Below, piece after piece: positions 16,534 to 24,637 of a stretch of 64,000 bases of DNA. The notes beneath the pieces were generated by a model. That model was not told where the DNA came from and searched no databases. It saw only the letters and a list, made by a program, of their open reading frames with translations. The stretch covers positions 1 through 64,000 of the forward strand of contig NZ_SJER01000004.1 in NCBI RefSeq assembly GCF_004785955.1, given 5' to 3'. How positions within the stretch are numbered: position 1 is the first letter of the stretch; the number at the start of each line of letters is the position of its first letter. Both the position numbers and the translations under genes were made by a program. Origin of the DNA: Halostella litorea. GTDB lineage: Archaea > Halobacteriota > Halobacteria > Halobacteriales > Natronoarchaeaceae.

Positions 16534-17114
16534 CAATCGTTTGACCCGACCGTTTCTCGGCCAATAAACGTTCGGGAACGTCTCGGACGAGTTAGACCGT
16601 GAGACGTGCGTATGTCGGGAGCGGCCGTCGGTACGGATCCAGTGATGCCGTCCGTCGACCGCCGGTCGGACGATAAAAACCACACTGATACGATCGTATC
16701 TATATCAGATAAATATAATATAAACACGCCGTTGGTTCGATAGCGTGCCTCGGTCGGTTCGTATCGACCAGGAACCGACGACACTATCGCCGATACGACG
16801 AATTTCCCGTCTCAGTAGCTCGATTCGGCGGCCTCGGTGCGAAACTGGATGGCTCCGTCGAGGATGGAGAATATATCTCCCGATATTCGCCCGCATTGGG
16901 GGCGATCAATCCGTCCCGATTACTGTCGCCGGCCGACGGAACGTGGTTTTGGCTAATGAGTTGGCGATCCGAGTGAACGCTAAACTAATTCTCCCAATTA
17001 CTATTGTCTTCAAATTATATATCCGCGTCGCCGACCTTGGACGGATTGTCGACAGTCCGAGTGCAGGCAGCGATACGCCCCGTCGCGGGAGGTTCCACAC
17101 CGTCGTGGTTCGGT
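16534..17114. other. AT-rich gene-free stretch between convergent/outward genes
   Basis: About 580 nt without a convincing gene. The segment 16680-16730 is strikingly AT-rich (runs such as TATATCAGATAAATATAATA) and contains the 14-nt palindrome at 16687-16700. A second AT-rich patch is at 16985-17030. The DNA looks like intergenic regulatory sequence or a remnant of lost genes. Confidence 0.45.
16687..16700. promoter_or_regulatory. Perfect 14-nt palindrome
   Basis: GATACGATCGTATC, fully self-complementary, in AT-rich DNA about 155 nt upstream of the sensor-protein gene. A dimeric regulator site is likely, but which gene it serves is open. Confidence 0.4.
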
Positions 17115-17945
17115 TCACGCTCCGGAGGCCGTGCCGTTCGGGGGTTCGTCGTGGAGAAACAGGTTGCGGTCGATGATCAGGTCGGCGATAGCGTCGCCGT
17201 CCATCGTCTCGGTGTCGACCTCGCCCGGGTCCGCGCCGTCGGGGTAGCGCTTCACCTCGAAGGCGTCCAGCGCGTTCCGGTTCTCTGTGACCGGTTCGAT
17301 CACCTCGATCAGTTCGTCGGCGACGGCGTCGCGGAACGTCCGGCCCGTCTCGAAGCCCACCACCGGCACGTCGGCCGGCCAGTCCCACTGGAAGTTGCGC
17401 ACGTACTGGTCGAACTGCCAGACGAGCTGTTCGGCCTCCCGCTCGTCCGCGTCGGCGTCCGCAGTCCGCTCCAGGGTGCGGTCCCAGTAGTCGATGACGC
17501 AGGCCTTGAGGTCGTCTCCCAGGTCGTCCTCGACCAGTTTCTCCTCGATGGGGTAGCCGATCTCGATGGCGATGATCGCGTGCTGGTCGAGGTGGGTGAG
17601 ACACCGCTGGCACTCCATCTCGAAGACGGAGACGTCGACGGGGTTGTCGAGCGTGAGGTGGGCCAACTCGTTCCCGCAGTTCGGGCACCAGAGAAAGAGG
17701 ACGCCGTTGTCCGCGCCGTGCAACTCGTCGAGGACGGTGAGGTCCTCGAACGCCTTGTCCGCGGGGGGTTGCGGCGATTCGGTTTCGGCGTCCGGCTCGG
17801 TGTCGACACCCTGCCCGGCGAACTTGGCGAGTTCGCGGTCCTTCAGCAGCGACTTGATGACGGAATCGTGCGACGAGTGCGATTCCTCCTCGAGGATCTT
17901 CTCGATCTGTTCTTTCGTCCAGTCCCGCACTCGGATCGTGGCCAT
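17115..17945 (-). CDS. Zinc-ribbon protein with RHH-like N-terminus, function unknown
   Basis: A 276-residue protein. Residues 1-40 (MATIRVRDWTKEQIEKILEE...) resemble the ribbon-helix-helix start of small haloarchaeal DNA-binding proteins. An acidic linker follows, then a four-cysteine pattern: CPNCG (Cys87, Cys90) and CQRC (Cys112, Cys115), likely one zinc. The C-terminal 150 residues are acidic and unassigned. This suggests a DNA-binding protein, but no target or phenotype is known. ATG at 17945 is well placed; it has no operon partner. Confidence 0.65.
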   Translation of the reverse strand: MATIRVRDWTKEQIEKILEEESHSSHDSVIKSLLKDRELAKFAGQGVDTEPDAETESPQPPADKAFEDLTVLDELHGADNGVLFLWCPNCGNELAHLTLDNPVDVSVFEMECQRCLTHLDQHAIIAIEIGYPIEEKLVEDDLGDDLKACVIDYWDRTLERTADADADEREAEQLVWQFDQYVRNFQWDWPADVPVVGFETGRTFRDAVADELIEVIEPVTENRNALDAFEVKRYPDGADPGEVDTETMDGDAIADLIIDRNLFLHDEPPNGTASGA

Positions 17946-18068
17946 TACGCATCATGATCCCGTTCGGAGCATTAACTTTTCCCCTGCCTACCCGCCGACG
18001 TTCGACGTGCGGGCGCTGGCGGGATCCGATGCTGTCCGGCCCCGCCTGCCCCGCTGGGCACCGGTGCG

Positions 18069-18998
18069 TTATCGCGTCGAGCCGGAGCCGCCGCGGTCGA
18101 TCCGTCGGCGCACCTCGCTCGGGGTCACGCTGATCCGCTCCGCGCCGAGCCGCTGCGTGACCAGGTCCAGCAGGGACGTCTCCGCGAGGAGCCGGCGTGC
18201 CTGATCCCGGTCGACGCCCAGCCGCTGGGTGACCTCGTACACCGTGTCCGACTCGTTGACGACGGCCGCGAGTTCGGCGACGGTCAGCCCCTTCGGGACC
18301 CCCAGCCCGTCGGCGACCAGCGCGTCGCCGCCGTCCCCGCCGCCCGACGCCGCCAGTAGCTCGGCGACGGTCGCGTCGTCGCGGTCGGACGACCCGGCCG
18401 GCTCCTCGGGTCCGCCGTCCCTGTGGGGGGAGCCGTCTGCCGGCTCGTCGTCACCGTCGTCGGCCGCGTCGGCCGACGCCTCGACGGTCACGTCGGGTCC
18501 GACGGGCGGCCCGCTCTCGGACGGGTCGTGGATGTCGTGCTCGACCGTGTACCGCCGCACCGTCTCCGAGGTGACGTCGACCCCGAGCGCCTCGGTCATC
18601 TCGGGGAAGGAGTCACACGCCTCGTAGGCGGCCCGCAGCGCCTCCGGGTCCCTGTACGCCGGGACGCCGTCCGACTCGGCCCGCCCGGGCGACCCGCCGT
18701 GTCGTGTCGACCCGGCCGGCGTCGCCGCGCCGTCGGTCGGGAGCGTCACCGTGAGGCCGACGGTCACCCGGCCGTCCCGCAGGTCGACGCCCTCGCCCTC
18801 GACCGTGACTCCGTCGGGGAGTTCCGCGCCGTCGATCACCGGGACGCCGACGGTCAGCGACGCGGTCAACTCGTCCCCGTCGGCCGCGACCCCCTCGCCG
18901 ATATCGACGTCCCTGACCGCGGCGTCGGACGACTCCAGCCGTTCGAGTACCTCCGTTAGCTCGCCGAAGGCGGCACTCACCATCATATGGCATGGCAT
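18069..18998 (-). CDS. HTH-containing third gene of the rdfA-sph cluster
   Basis: A 309-residue acidic protein, not recognised by name. Residues 7-100 form a beta-rich N-terminal domain; around 115-155 (DPEALRAAYEACDSFPEMTEAL...) and 230-280 (TVAELAAVVNESDTVYEVTQRL, then DRDQARRLL) lie two segments that look like helix-turn-helices, joined by Asp/Gly-rich linkers. A TATA-like GTTAAC (about 19020-19027) would give a leaderless start at 18998; other ATGs at 18986 and 18983 are possible. It lies downstream of sph. In Haloferax volcanii the rdfA-sph3 pair is followed by a third cell-shape gene, so a regulatory or shape role is plausible by position only. Confidence 0.6.
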   Translation of the reverse strand: MPCHMMVSAAFGELTEVLERLESSDAAVRDVDIGEGVAADGDELTASLTVGVPVIDGAELPDGVTVEGEGVDLRDGRVTVGLTVTLPTDGAATPAGSTRHGGSPGRAESDGVPAYRDPEALRAAYEACDSFPEMTEALGVDVTSETVRRYTVEHDIHDPSESGPPVGPDVTVEASADAADDGDDEPADGSPHRDGGPEEPAGSSDRDDATVAELLAASGGGDGGDALVADGLGVPKGLTVAELAAVVNESDTVYEVTQRLGVDRDQARRLLAETSLLDLVTQRLGAERISVTPSEVRRRIDRGGSGSTR

Positions 18999-19077
18999 AG
19001 CATCCCTTGCCTACAGCGTTCGTTAACCGGCAACATTCTCCGCCGGAGCACGGCGGGCCGTCACGGACCGGGCGCGG

Positions 19078-20871
19078 TCAGTCGGCGCTGGCACGCTCGT
19101 CGCGCGCGACGGTCCACTCCCCGGGGTCGATCTCGCGGCCCTCGAACGCGGTGTACTCGGGGTAGGCCGTGAACACGAGGTACTCCGTGCGCTCGTGGAG
19201 GTAGTCGATCAGCGTGTGGAGGTTGTCGTCGGCCAGCCCCCCGACGCCGTCGACCAGCAGGACCGGCACCGTCTCGGCCACGTCGAACGACTCGTAGCCG
19301 GCGAGCGCCGCGACGAAGCCGAGCAGTTCCAGTTCCCCCTCGCTCAGCGCGTCCAGGCGCGCCTCGCGGCCGTCGCGCGCGACGACAAGGTCGAACTCGG
19401 GGGTGAGCCGCGCCGTCTCGAACCCCGCGTCGAACCGCGCCAGCACGTCGTCCATCGCCTCGTCGAACGCCTCGCGGGCGCGGCGCTTGATCTCGTCTTT
19501 CCGGTTCCGGAGCTCCCGTATCTCCGTCCGGATCTCCTCGCTTTCGGCTTCGAGCGTCTCCACCTGCCCCGCGCGGCTTTCGAGCTCCGACAGTTCGCCC
19601 CTGGCGTCCTCCAGTTCGGCCTCGCGATACTTGATCTCGCTCTCGACGTCGGAGACGGCCTCGACCTCCTCGTCGACCGCCTCGGCGAGCGCCTCGACGC
19701 GCGCCGACGCGTCCTCGTACCGCTCCTCCGCCTCGGCCAGGCTCTCCCGCCTGTCCGCAAGTGTCTCCTCCAGCTCCGTTATCTCGGCGTTCAGGTCGCG
19801 CTTCCGGCGTTTCGCCTGGCTCAGCTCCTCCCGGCGCGCCTCCAGTTCGGCGACCTCGTCGCGGTATCGCTCGGCCCGGCTGCGCAGCTCCGCGACCTTC
19901 TCGCCGAGTTCGTCGAGCCGGTCCTCCAGGTCCCCGCGGTCGGCCTCGTCGCCGCAGGTCCAGCAGACGACGCGGTCGCCGGTCAGCTCCCGCTTGACCT
20001 CCGTCAGGAGGTCGAGCCGGCTCTCCTCCAGCACCAGCTCGTTGGCCGAGTACACCGACTGCAACACCTCGGAGTCGCGTTTCGCCCGCTGGAGCTTCTC
20101 CCGGGCCGTCGCGAGTTCGCTCTCGACGTCCTCCTCCTCAGGTAGCTCCAGTTCCGCCAGCTCGGCCCGGCGCTCGTCGAGGCGCTCCTCGGTCCGCTCG
20201 ATGGTCCGCTCCAGCCGCTCGATCCGGGTTTCGGCCCGACTCCGCTCGGTCTGGGCCGCGCTGAGCTGCTGCCGGGTCCGCGACCCCTCCTCGTCGTCCG
20301 GCGCGTCGGTCGCGTCCAGCGCGTCGCGCTTCTCGCGGAGCTCCTCGACCTCCCGTTCGAGCTGCGTGACCCGCTCCTGGATGCCCGGGAGACGCTTTTT
20401 CGCCTCCCTCGCGCCCGAGAGCTCGGACTGGACCTGCTCGCGTTCGCGCGTCAGGTCGGCGATCCGATCGTCGAGGTTCTGGAAGTCCAGCGGGCGCATG
20501 AGCTCCTCCTCCAGGTTCTCCCCGCGGCGGACGGCCCCCCGGACCTCGTTGCGCTCGTCGAGGCAGGCGAACAGCCCCGCACGGATGGCGTCGTACTCGT
20601 CGTCGAGGTACGGCGTCCCGTCGCGTCGGACGGTCCCGTTCTCGCGGACGAGGTCCACCGCGACCTCCCGGTCGGGCGTTTGCAGGCGGACGCCGCCGGC
20701 CTCCTCGCCCTCGGTCAGCTCCGTCGAGGTTCCCAGCGCCGTCTTGATCGCCTCGATGAAGCTCGACTTGCCCTGCCAGTTCGACCCCCTGACCGCGTTC
20801 AGCCCCGGGTCGACGGTCGCGCGCCCGTCCAGTATGCCGGCGATGTTCTCGATTTCGATGGTCCAGGTCAT
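19078..20871 (-). CDS. sph: Archaea-specific SMC-related protein (Sph type) with zinc hook
   Basis: A 597-residue SMC/Rad50-like ATPase. Walker A is GSNWQGKSS (residues 29-37). Two long coiled-coil arms (about 140-295 and 315-500) flank a CWTC zinc hook (Cys303, Cys306), as in Rad50. The C-terminal head holds the signature-like LSEGELEL and a Walker B-like strand VPVLLVDG. Such Sph proteins are haloarchaeal and shorter than true SMC. Its start codon overlaps the rdfA stop by 4 nt (ATGA), so the two are co-translated. In Haloferax, rdfA-sph gene pairs are linked to rod/disk cell shape. Whether this copy acts in shape or DNA organisation is inference. Confidence 0.88.
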   Translation of the reverse strand: MTWTIEIENIAGILDGRATVDPGLNAVRGSNWQGKSSFIEAIKTALGTSTELTEGEEAGGVRLQTPDREVAVDLVRENGTVRRDGTPYLDDEYDAIRAGLFACLDERNEVRGAVRRGENLEEELMRPLDFQNLDDRIADLTREREQVQSELSGAREAKKRLPGIQERVTQLEREVEELREKRDALDATDAPDDEEGSRTRQQLSAAQTERSRAETRIERLERTIERTEERLDERRAELAELELPEEEDVESELATAREKLQRAKRDSEVLQSVYSANELVLEESRLDLLTEVKRELTGDRVVCWTCGDEADRGDLEDRLDELGEKVAELRSRAERYRDEVAELEARREELSQAKRRKRDLNAEITELEETLADRRESLAEAEERYEDASARVEALAEAVDEEVEAVSDVESEIKYREAELEDARGELSELESRAGQVETLEAESEEIRTEIRELRNRKDEIKRRAREAFDEAMDDVLARFDAGFETARLTPEFDLVVARDGREARLDALSEGELELLGFVAALAGYESFDVAETVPVLLVDGVGGLADDNLHTLIDYLHERTEYLVFTAYPEYTAFEGREIDPGEWTVARDERASAD

Positions 20872-21515
20872 GGTCCGTCCGTCGCGGCGATCGGTCGGTC
20901 GTGCTGTTCGCAGACGTAGCCGCGTTCGAGCGCCACCTCGAACGGGACCCGGGTCGGACAGGAACTGCAGCCGACCTGGATCTGCACCTCGGTCTCCGCG
21001 GCGGCGGCCCCCGCTATCTCCCCCTTCGTGTCGAGCGAGGAGAGCGCCCGCTCGGCTTTCTCCCGGGCGACCCCGCGGGCCCTCTCGATGCTCTCGCGCT
21101 CCCACTCCGTCTCGGCGGTCGGCGTCGGCTTCTCCCCGCCGAGACACTCCTTCAGGTGCCGCCGCATCGACCCGTACGACACCATGGCGTCGCGGACCGC
21201 CTCCGCGTCGATCCCGTCCGCGCGGAGGCTCTCGACCGTCTCCTCGCTGACGAGGTCGTCGTCGCTTCGCAGCGCCTCGTAGTCGCTGTCGACGCGCGCC
21301 CCCAGGGCGTCGCGCCCGTGGTCGTCGTACACCCGCTTCAGGAGGCGCTTGTTGAACCACTCCGCGAGCGAGCGATACCCCATCGGGGCGCGGTCGTCGG
21401 TCCCCCGCCACCGGGCGAGCAGTCCGTCGTCGATCGACTCGTAGGCCGGGTCCGCGGACTCCAGCCCGTATCGCTCGACCGTCGTGTCCACCTTGCACCC
21501 CGGTTCGGTTGGCAT
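20868..21515 (-). CDS. rdfA: Rod-determining factor RdfA family protein
   Basis: A 215-residue protein with the RdfA family pattern: CKVDTTVERYGL near the start (Cys8), LLARWRG, then LAEWFNKRLL (FNxxLL) and a helical body to about residue 130. After that comes a C-terminal extension with CSSC and CEQH (about residues 186-208), which looks like a zinc site. RdfA is needed for rod cells in Haloferax volcanii; many haloarchaea hold several rdfA-sph pairs. Promoter: TATA-like CATTTATTAG on the minus strand (21539-21548), 29 nt before the ATG, so leaderless. A large inverted repeat lies further upstream (21598-21678). It heads the operon rdfA-sph. Confidence 0.84.
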   Translation of the reverse strand: MPTEPGCKVDTTVERYGLESADPAYESIDDGLLARWRGTDDRAPMGYRSLAEWFNKRLLKRVYDDHGRDALGARVDSDYEALRSDDDLVSEETVESLRADGIDAEAVRDAMVSYGSMRRHLKECLGGEKPTPTAETEWERESIERARGVAREKAERALSSLDTKGEIAGAAAAETEVQIQVGCSSCPTRVPFEVALERGYVCEQHDRPIAATDGP

Positions 21516-21538
21516 TACCTGCCTTTCACCCCGCTCCG

Positions 21539-21548
21539 CTAATAAATG
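21539..21548 (-). promoter_or_regulatory. TATA box of the rdfA-sph operon
   Basis: CATTTATTAG on the minus strand, centred about 29 nt before the rdfA ATG at 21515. Confidence 0.65.
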
Positions 21549-21597
21549 TTGACGACCGTGTACGGGGCGTACCGGGCACAGCCACGAGGCGGCGTTT

Positions 21598-21678
21598 CCG
21601 TAACGCCCTTAGTCCGTTACGAATTGGTCGTGAGCCCCGTAACCGACGGGCACGGATAACGGACTAAGCCCGTTACGG
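21598..21678. promoter_or_regulatory. Long imperfect inverted repeat upstream of rdfA
   Basis: The left arm is 21598-21620 and the right arm 21656-21678; the arms match at 20 of 23 positions and are separated by 35 nt. Each arm carries the core CTTAGTCCGTTA (or its complement) bounded by CCGTAACG-type ends, and the loop contains a further CCGTAACC (21637-21644). This gives five CGTWACG-like half sites in 81 bp, 50-130 nt upstream of the rdfA TATA box. It could be an activator or repressor array; a terminator for the upstream gene is the alternative, as that gene ends at 21720. Confidence 0.55.
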
Positions 21679-21719
21679 AGAATCGGCGGCCGCCGACGCG
21701 CCCCGGCGGTCCCGGCCGG

Positions 21720-23030
21720 TTACAGGCGTTCCCAGAGGTCGGCGCTGGCCTCGCCCACGGCGGCCATGTCCGCTTCGTCCACGCCGCGTACACCGTCCTC
21801 GGGGGTGTACACCGTCTCGCCGCCGACGACGGTCCGCGTCACGTCGGCACGGCTCGCGGCGCTGACGACGTAGTACGGCGCGCTCCCGGGCCGCACCGGG
21901 TTCGGCCCCAGGTCGAGCGTGACGAAGTCGGCGCGCTTGCCGGGTTCGATGCTGCCGACCCGGTCGGCCATGCCGAGCACCGCCGCGCTGCCGATCGTCG
22001 CCCACTCGAGGGCTTTGGCGTTGTCGAAGCCGCTCGGGTCGTTGTCCTTCAGCTTGTGGATCCCGGCGGCCGAGCGCATCGTCTCGAACATGTCGGGGTC
22101 CCAGCCGTCGTCCCCGATGCCGATCGTCAGGTCGTGGTCCGCCATCGTCTCCACGTCCGCGATGCCGACGGCGTTGTTGACGTTCGAGTACGGGTTGTGC
22201 GCGACCTTCACGTCGTTGTCCGCGAGGATCCCTATCTCCCGTTCCGTCGAGTGGACGCAGTGGGCGGCGATGACGTCGGCGTCGAAAAACCCCATCTCGT
22301 CGAGCGCCGGGACGGGCCGCTCGCCGTACTCCTTTATCGACTCGTGGACATCGACCAGCCCCTCCTCCAGGTGGATCTGGACGGGGCGGTCGTCCGCCAG
22401 CGCGTGGTCGACGGTCTCCTCGACGACGTCCTCGCTGTTCGTAAACAGCGTGTGGAGGCAGTAGTGCCCGCTGACGCGGTCGTACTCGTCCTCGGCCTCA
22501 CGGACGAACCGGCGGTTCTCCTCGATCCCGTCCAGCGCCTCGGCCTCCGAGTTGCGCGCCGTCGTCTCGAACGTGATCATGCCGCGGATCGGCGTCGCGG
22601 CGACGCCCTCGGCGACGGCGTCCAGCGCGCCGGGCAGCGTGTTCGGCCCGGAGTAGTTGTCGCAAAACGTCGTGACGCCGCCGGCCAGCATCTCCGCGCA
22701 GGAGCCGAGCGCGGACAGCCGCGCGTCGCGCTCCGTGAACGCCTCGTCGACCTCCCACCAGATATCGACCAGCGCCTCGTAGAAGCTCTCGGGGGACGCG
22801 GACAGCGGTGCCCCGCGGAGCGGCAGCGCGTACATGTGGGTGTGGCAGTTCACCAGCCCCGGAATGACCACCTCGTCGCGGGCGTCCACCGTCTCCTCGC
22901 CGCTTTCGTACCCGTCCGCCACCTCGACGACCTCGCCGTTTTCCACGACGACGTGGACCTCCTTCCGGACCTCGCGCTCGTCGTTCATGGTGACGAGCGT
23001 GCCTGCGTTGAGTATCACAGTTCGTGACAT
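21720..23030 (-). CDS. SsnA/AtzA-type amidohydrolase
   Basis: A 436-residue metal-dependent amidohydrolase of the SsnA/AtzA/guanine-deaminase branch. It opens with RTVILNAGTLVTM, has the metal motif CHTHMY (His63, His65) after VIPGLVN, a later QIHLEEG histidine, AAHCVHS, HNPYSNVNNAVG and the catalytic aspartate region GIGDDGW. In bacteria ssnA belongs to the purine/selenate cluster (ygfK-ssnA), so the position at the edge of this island fits. Likely deaminates or hydrolyses a purine-derived ring. The start at 23030 gives the standard MSRTVILNAG opening. Divergent from the allantoinase-like gene. Confidence 0.8.
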   Translation of the reverse strand: MSRTVILNAGTLVTMNDEREVRKEVHVVVENGEVVEVADGYESGEETVDARDEVVIPGLVNCHTHMYALPLRGAPLSASPESFYEALVDIWWEVDEAFTERDARLSALGSCAEMLAGGVTTFCDNYSGPNTLPGALDAVAEGVAATPIRGMITFETTARNSEAEALDGIEENRRFVREAEDEYDRVSGHYCLHTLFTNSEDVVEETVDHALADDRPVQIHLEEGLVDVHESIKEYGERPVPALDEMGFFDADVIAAHCVHSTEREIGILADNDVKVAHNPYSNVNNAVGIADVETMADHDLTIGIGDDGWDPDMFETMRSAAGIHKLKDNDPSGFDNAKALEWATIGSAAVLGMADRVGSIEPGKRADFVTLDLGPNPVRPGSAPYYVVSAASRADVTRTVVGGETVYTPEDGVRGVDEADMAAVGEASADLWERL

Positions 23031-23174
23031 ACTGTCGGTCGACAAAAAACTACCTCCGGACGCGGCGTCCGCCGGTCCCTGTCGCCGTAACCGTGCGACT
23101 GCGGCGGGGTCGGACATCGAACCCTCCCGCGCGGCCGGGACGACCCGTCGCACGCCAAACGTTTTGGTACTCCA

Positions 23175-23187
23175 CCACACGGTGTGG
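23175..23187. promoter_or_regulatory. CCACAC/GTGTGG palindrome at the allantoinase-like gene start
   Basis: CCACAC, one nt, GTGTGG: a perfect 13-nt palindrome, ending 3 nt before the ATG at 23191, between the likely TATA region (GTTTTGGTA, 23161-23169) and the start codon. The place and symmetry fit a repressor operator. Similar sites are at 28904-28954 and 32955-33024. Confidence 0.5.
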
Positions 23188-23190
23188 CGT

Positions 23191-24525
23191 ATGACCGACC
23201 GGCTCGTGACGGACGCGCGCATCGTGGACGCATCCGGCGTCCGGACCGGCGACATCGCCATCGCCGACGGGGAGATCGCAGCAGTGGGGCCCGGGGTCGC
23301 GACCGACCGCGACGCGGCCGACGTGGTCGACGCCGACGGCATGGTCGCGCTGCCGGGCGTCGTCGACGTCCACAACCACATGCACGACGCGGAACTGTTC
23401 CCGGAGGGGATCGACTTCGCCTCGGAGACGGCGAGCGCCGTCGCCGGCGGGGTGACAACCGTCGTCGAACTCCCGACCCAGACGCCCGTCACCACGCCCG
23501 AGGCGTTCCGGCGCAAGCGCGAGCAGTGTGGCGACCTCGCCCACGTCGACTTCGGGCTGGTCGCCGGCAACGTCGAGGAGCCGGGGATCGACGTCGAGGC
23601 GGTCGGTGCCGAGGGAACGCGGGACTTCAAGACGTTCACCGCGGAGCCGTACCTCGCGGACGACGGGACGATCGTCTCGCTGATGGAGCGGGTCGGCGAG
23701 GCCGGCGGCAAGGTCCGGGTCCACTGCGAGAGCCAGGGGATACTGGACCACGCCCGCGCGGGGGTCGACGGCGACGACCCCGAGGTGTACATGGACTCGC
23801 GGCCGCTGGAGGCGGAACTCGACGCGATAAGCAGGATGGGCTGGTTCGCGGAGTACGCCGACTGTCCCCTCCACGTCGTCCACGTCTCCAGCGGGAGCGG
23901 CGCGCGGGAGGGCGGCCGGTTCAAGTCCCGCGCGAACGTCCCGGTCACCCTCGAAACGTGTCCGCACTACCTCGCGTTCTCGAAGGCGGACGTCGCGGAG
24001 AAGGGGCCGTTCCTGAAGGTCAATCCGAGCCTCAAATCGCCCGAGGAGGTCGACCGACTCTGGACGGCGGTGCGGGACGGGACGATAGACCTGGTCGCGA
24101 GCGAGCACTTCCCGACGTACCGCGCGGAGCGCGAGCGCGGGTGGGACGACATCTGGGAGCCCTACGCCGGCCTGCCGAGCATCGAGACGATGCTGGAGTT
24201 CCTCGTCAGCGAGGGCGTCCACGAGGGGCGGCTCTCATGGCCGCGGCTCCACGAACTCGTCTGCGCCCGTCCGGCGAAGGAAGCCGGCGTCTACCCGCGG
24301 AAGGGGTCGCTCCGCGAGGGGACCGACGCGGACGTCGCGCTCGTCCGGGAGGAGCGGTTTGAGGTGTCGGCCGACGACCTGACGTTCGTCGGCGGCTGGA
24401 CGCCGTACGAGGGCCGCGAGTGGAGCGCGCGCGTCGACACCGTCCTCGCGGGCGGCGAGGTGGTCGCCCGGGACCACGAGGTGCGGTCCGCGCCCGGCCG
24501 CGGGGAGTTCCTCCCGCGGGCGTAG
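23191..24525 (+). CDS. Allantoinase / dihydroorotase-like cyclic amidohydrolase
   Basis: A 444-residue amidohydrolase of the dihydroorotase-allantoinase-hydantoinase group. Metal residues: DVHNHMHD (His61, His63), carboxylated lysine Lys147 in FKTFTAEP, His178 in VHCES and His231 in VHVSSGSG. The expected catalytic aspartate in the motif SDH is Glu304 (SEHFPTYR), an oddity worth checking. Length and order match allantoinases and hydantoinases. It should hydrolyse an amide in a five- or six-membered ring (allantoin, hydantoin or dihydropyrimidine). In the bacterial cluster the equivalent role is held by HydA/HyuA-type dihydropyrimidinase. ATG at 23191; leaderless from a TATA-like element about 26 nt upstream. 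Confidence 0.85.
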   Translation: MTDRLVTDARIVDASGVRTGDIAIADGEIAAVGPGVATDRDAADVVDADGMVALPGVVDVHNHMHDAELFPEGIDFASETASAVAGGVTTVVELPTQTPVTTPEAFRRKREQCGDLAHVDFGLVAGNVEEPGIDVEAVGAEGTRDFKTFTAEPYLADDGTIVSLMERVGEAGGKVRVHCESQGILDHARAGVDGDDPEVYMDSRPLEAELDAISRMGWFAEYADCPLHVVHVSSGSGAREGGRFKSRANVPVTLETCPHYLAFSKADVAEKGPFLKVNPSLKSPEEVDRLWTAVRDGTIDLVASEHFPTYRAERERGWDDIWEPYAGLPSIETMLEFLVSEGVHEGRLSWPRLHELVCARPAKEAGVYPRKGSLREGTDADVALVREERFEVSADDLTFVGGWTPYEGREWSARVDTVLAGGEVVARDHEVRSAPGRGEFLPRA

Positions 24526-24605
24526 CGTGATCGCTCGGTGCATGCCGCGCCTACACGGTCGTCGGGTCGCGGCGGCGTCGGGCGCGTTACCCGCGGTGAC
24601 GCGTG

Positions 24606-24613
24606 GTTTTTAG
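24606..24613 (+). promoter_or_regulatory. TATA-like element of the threonine-synthase-like gene
   Basis: GTTTTTAG centred about 28 nt before the ATG at 24638. Confidence 0.45.
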
Positions 24614-24637
24614 TGGTGGCCTCGCGTGGTCCCGCGT

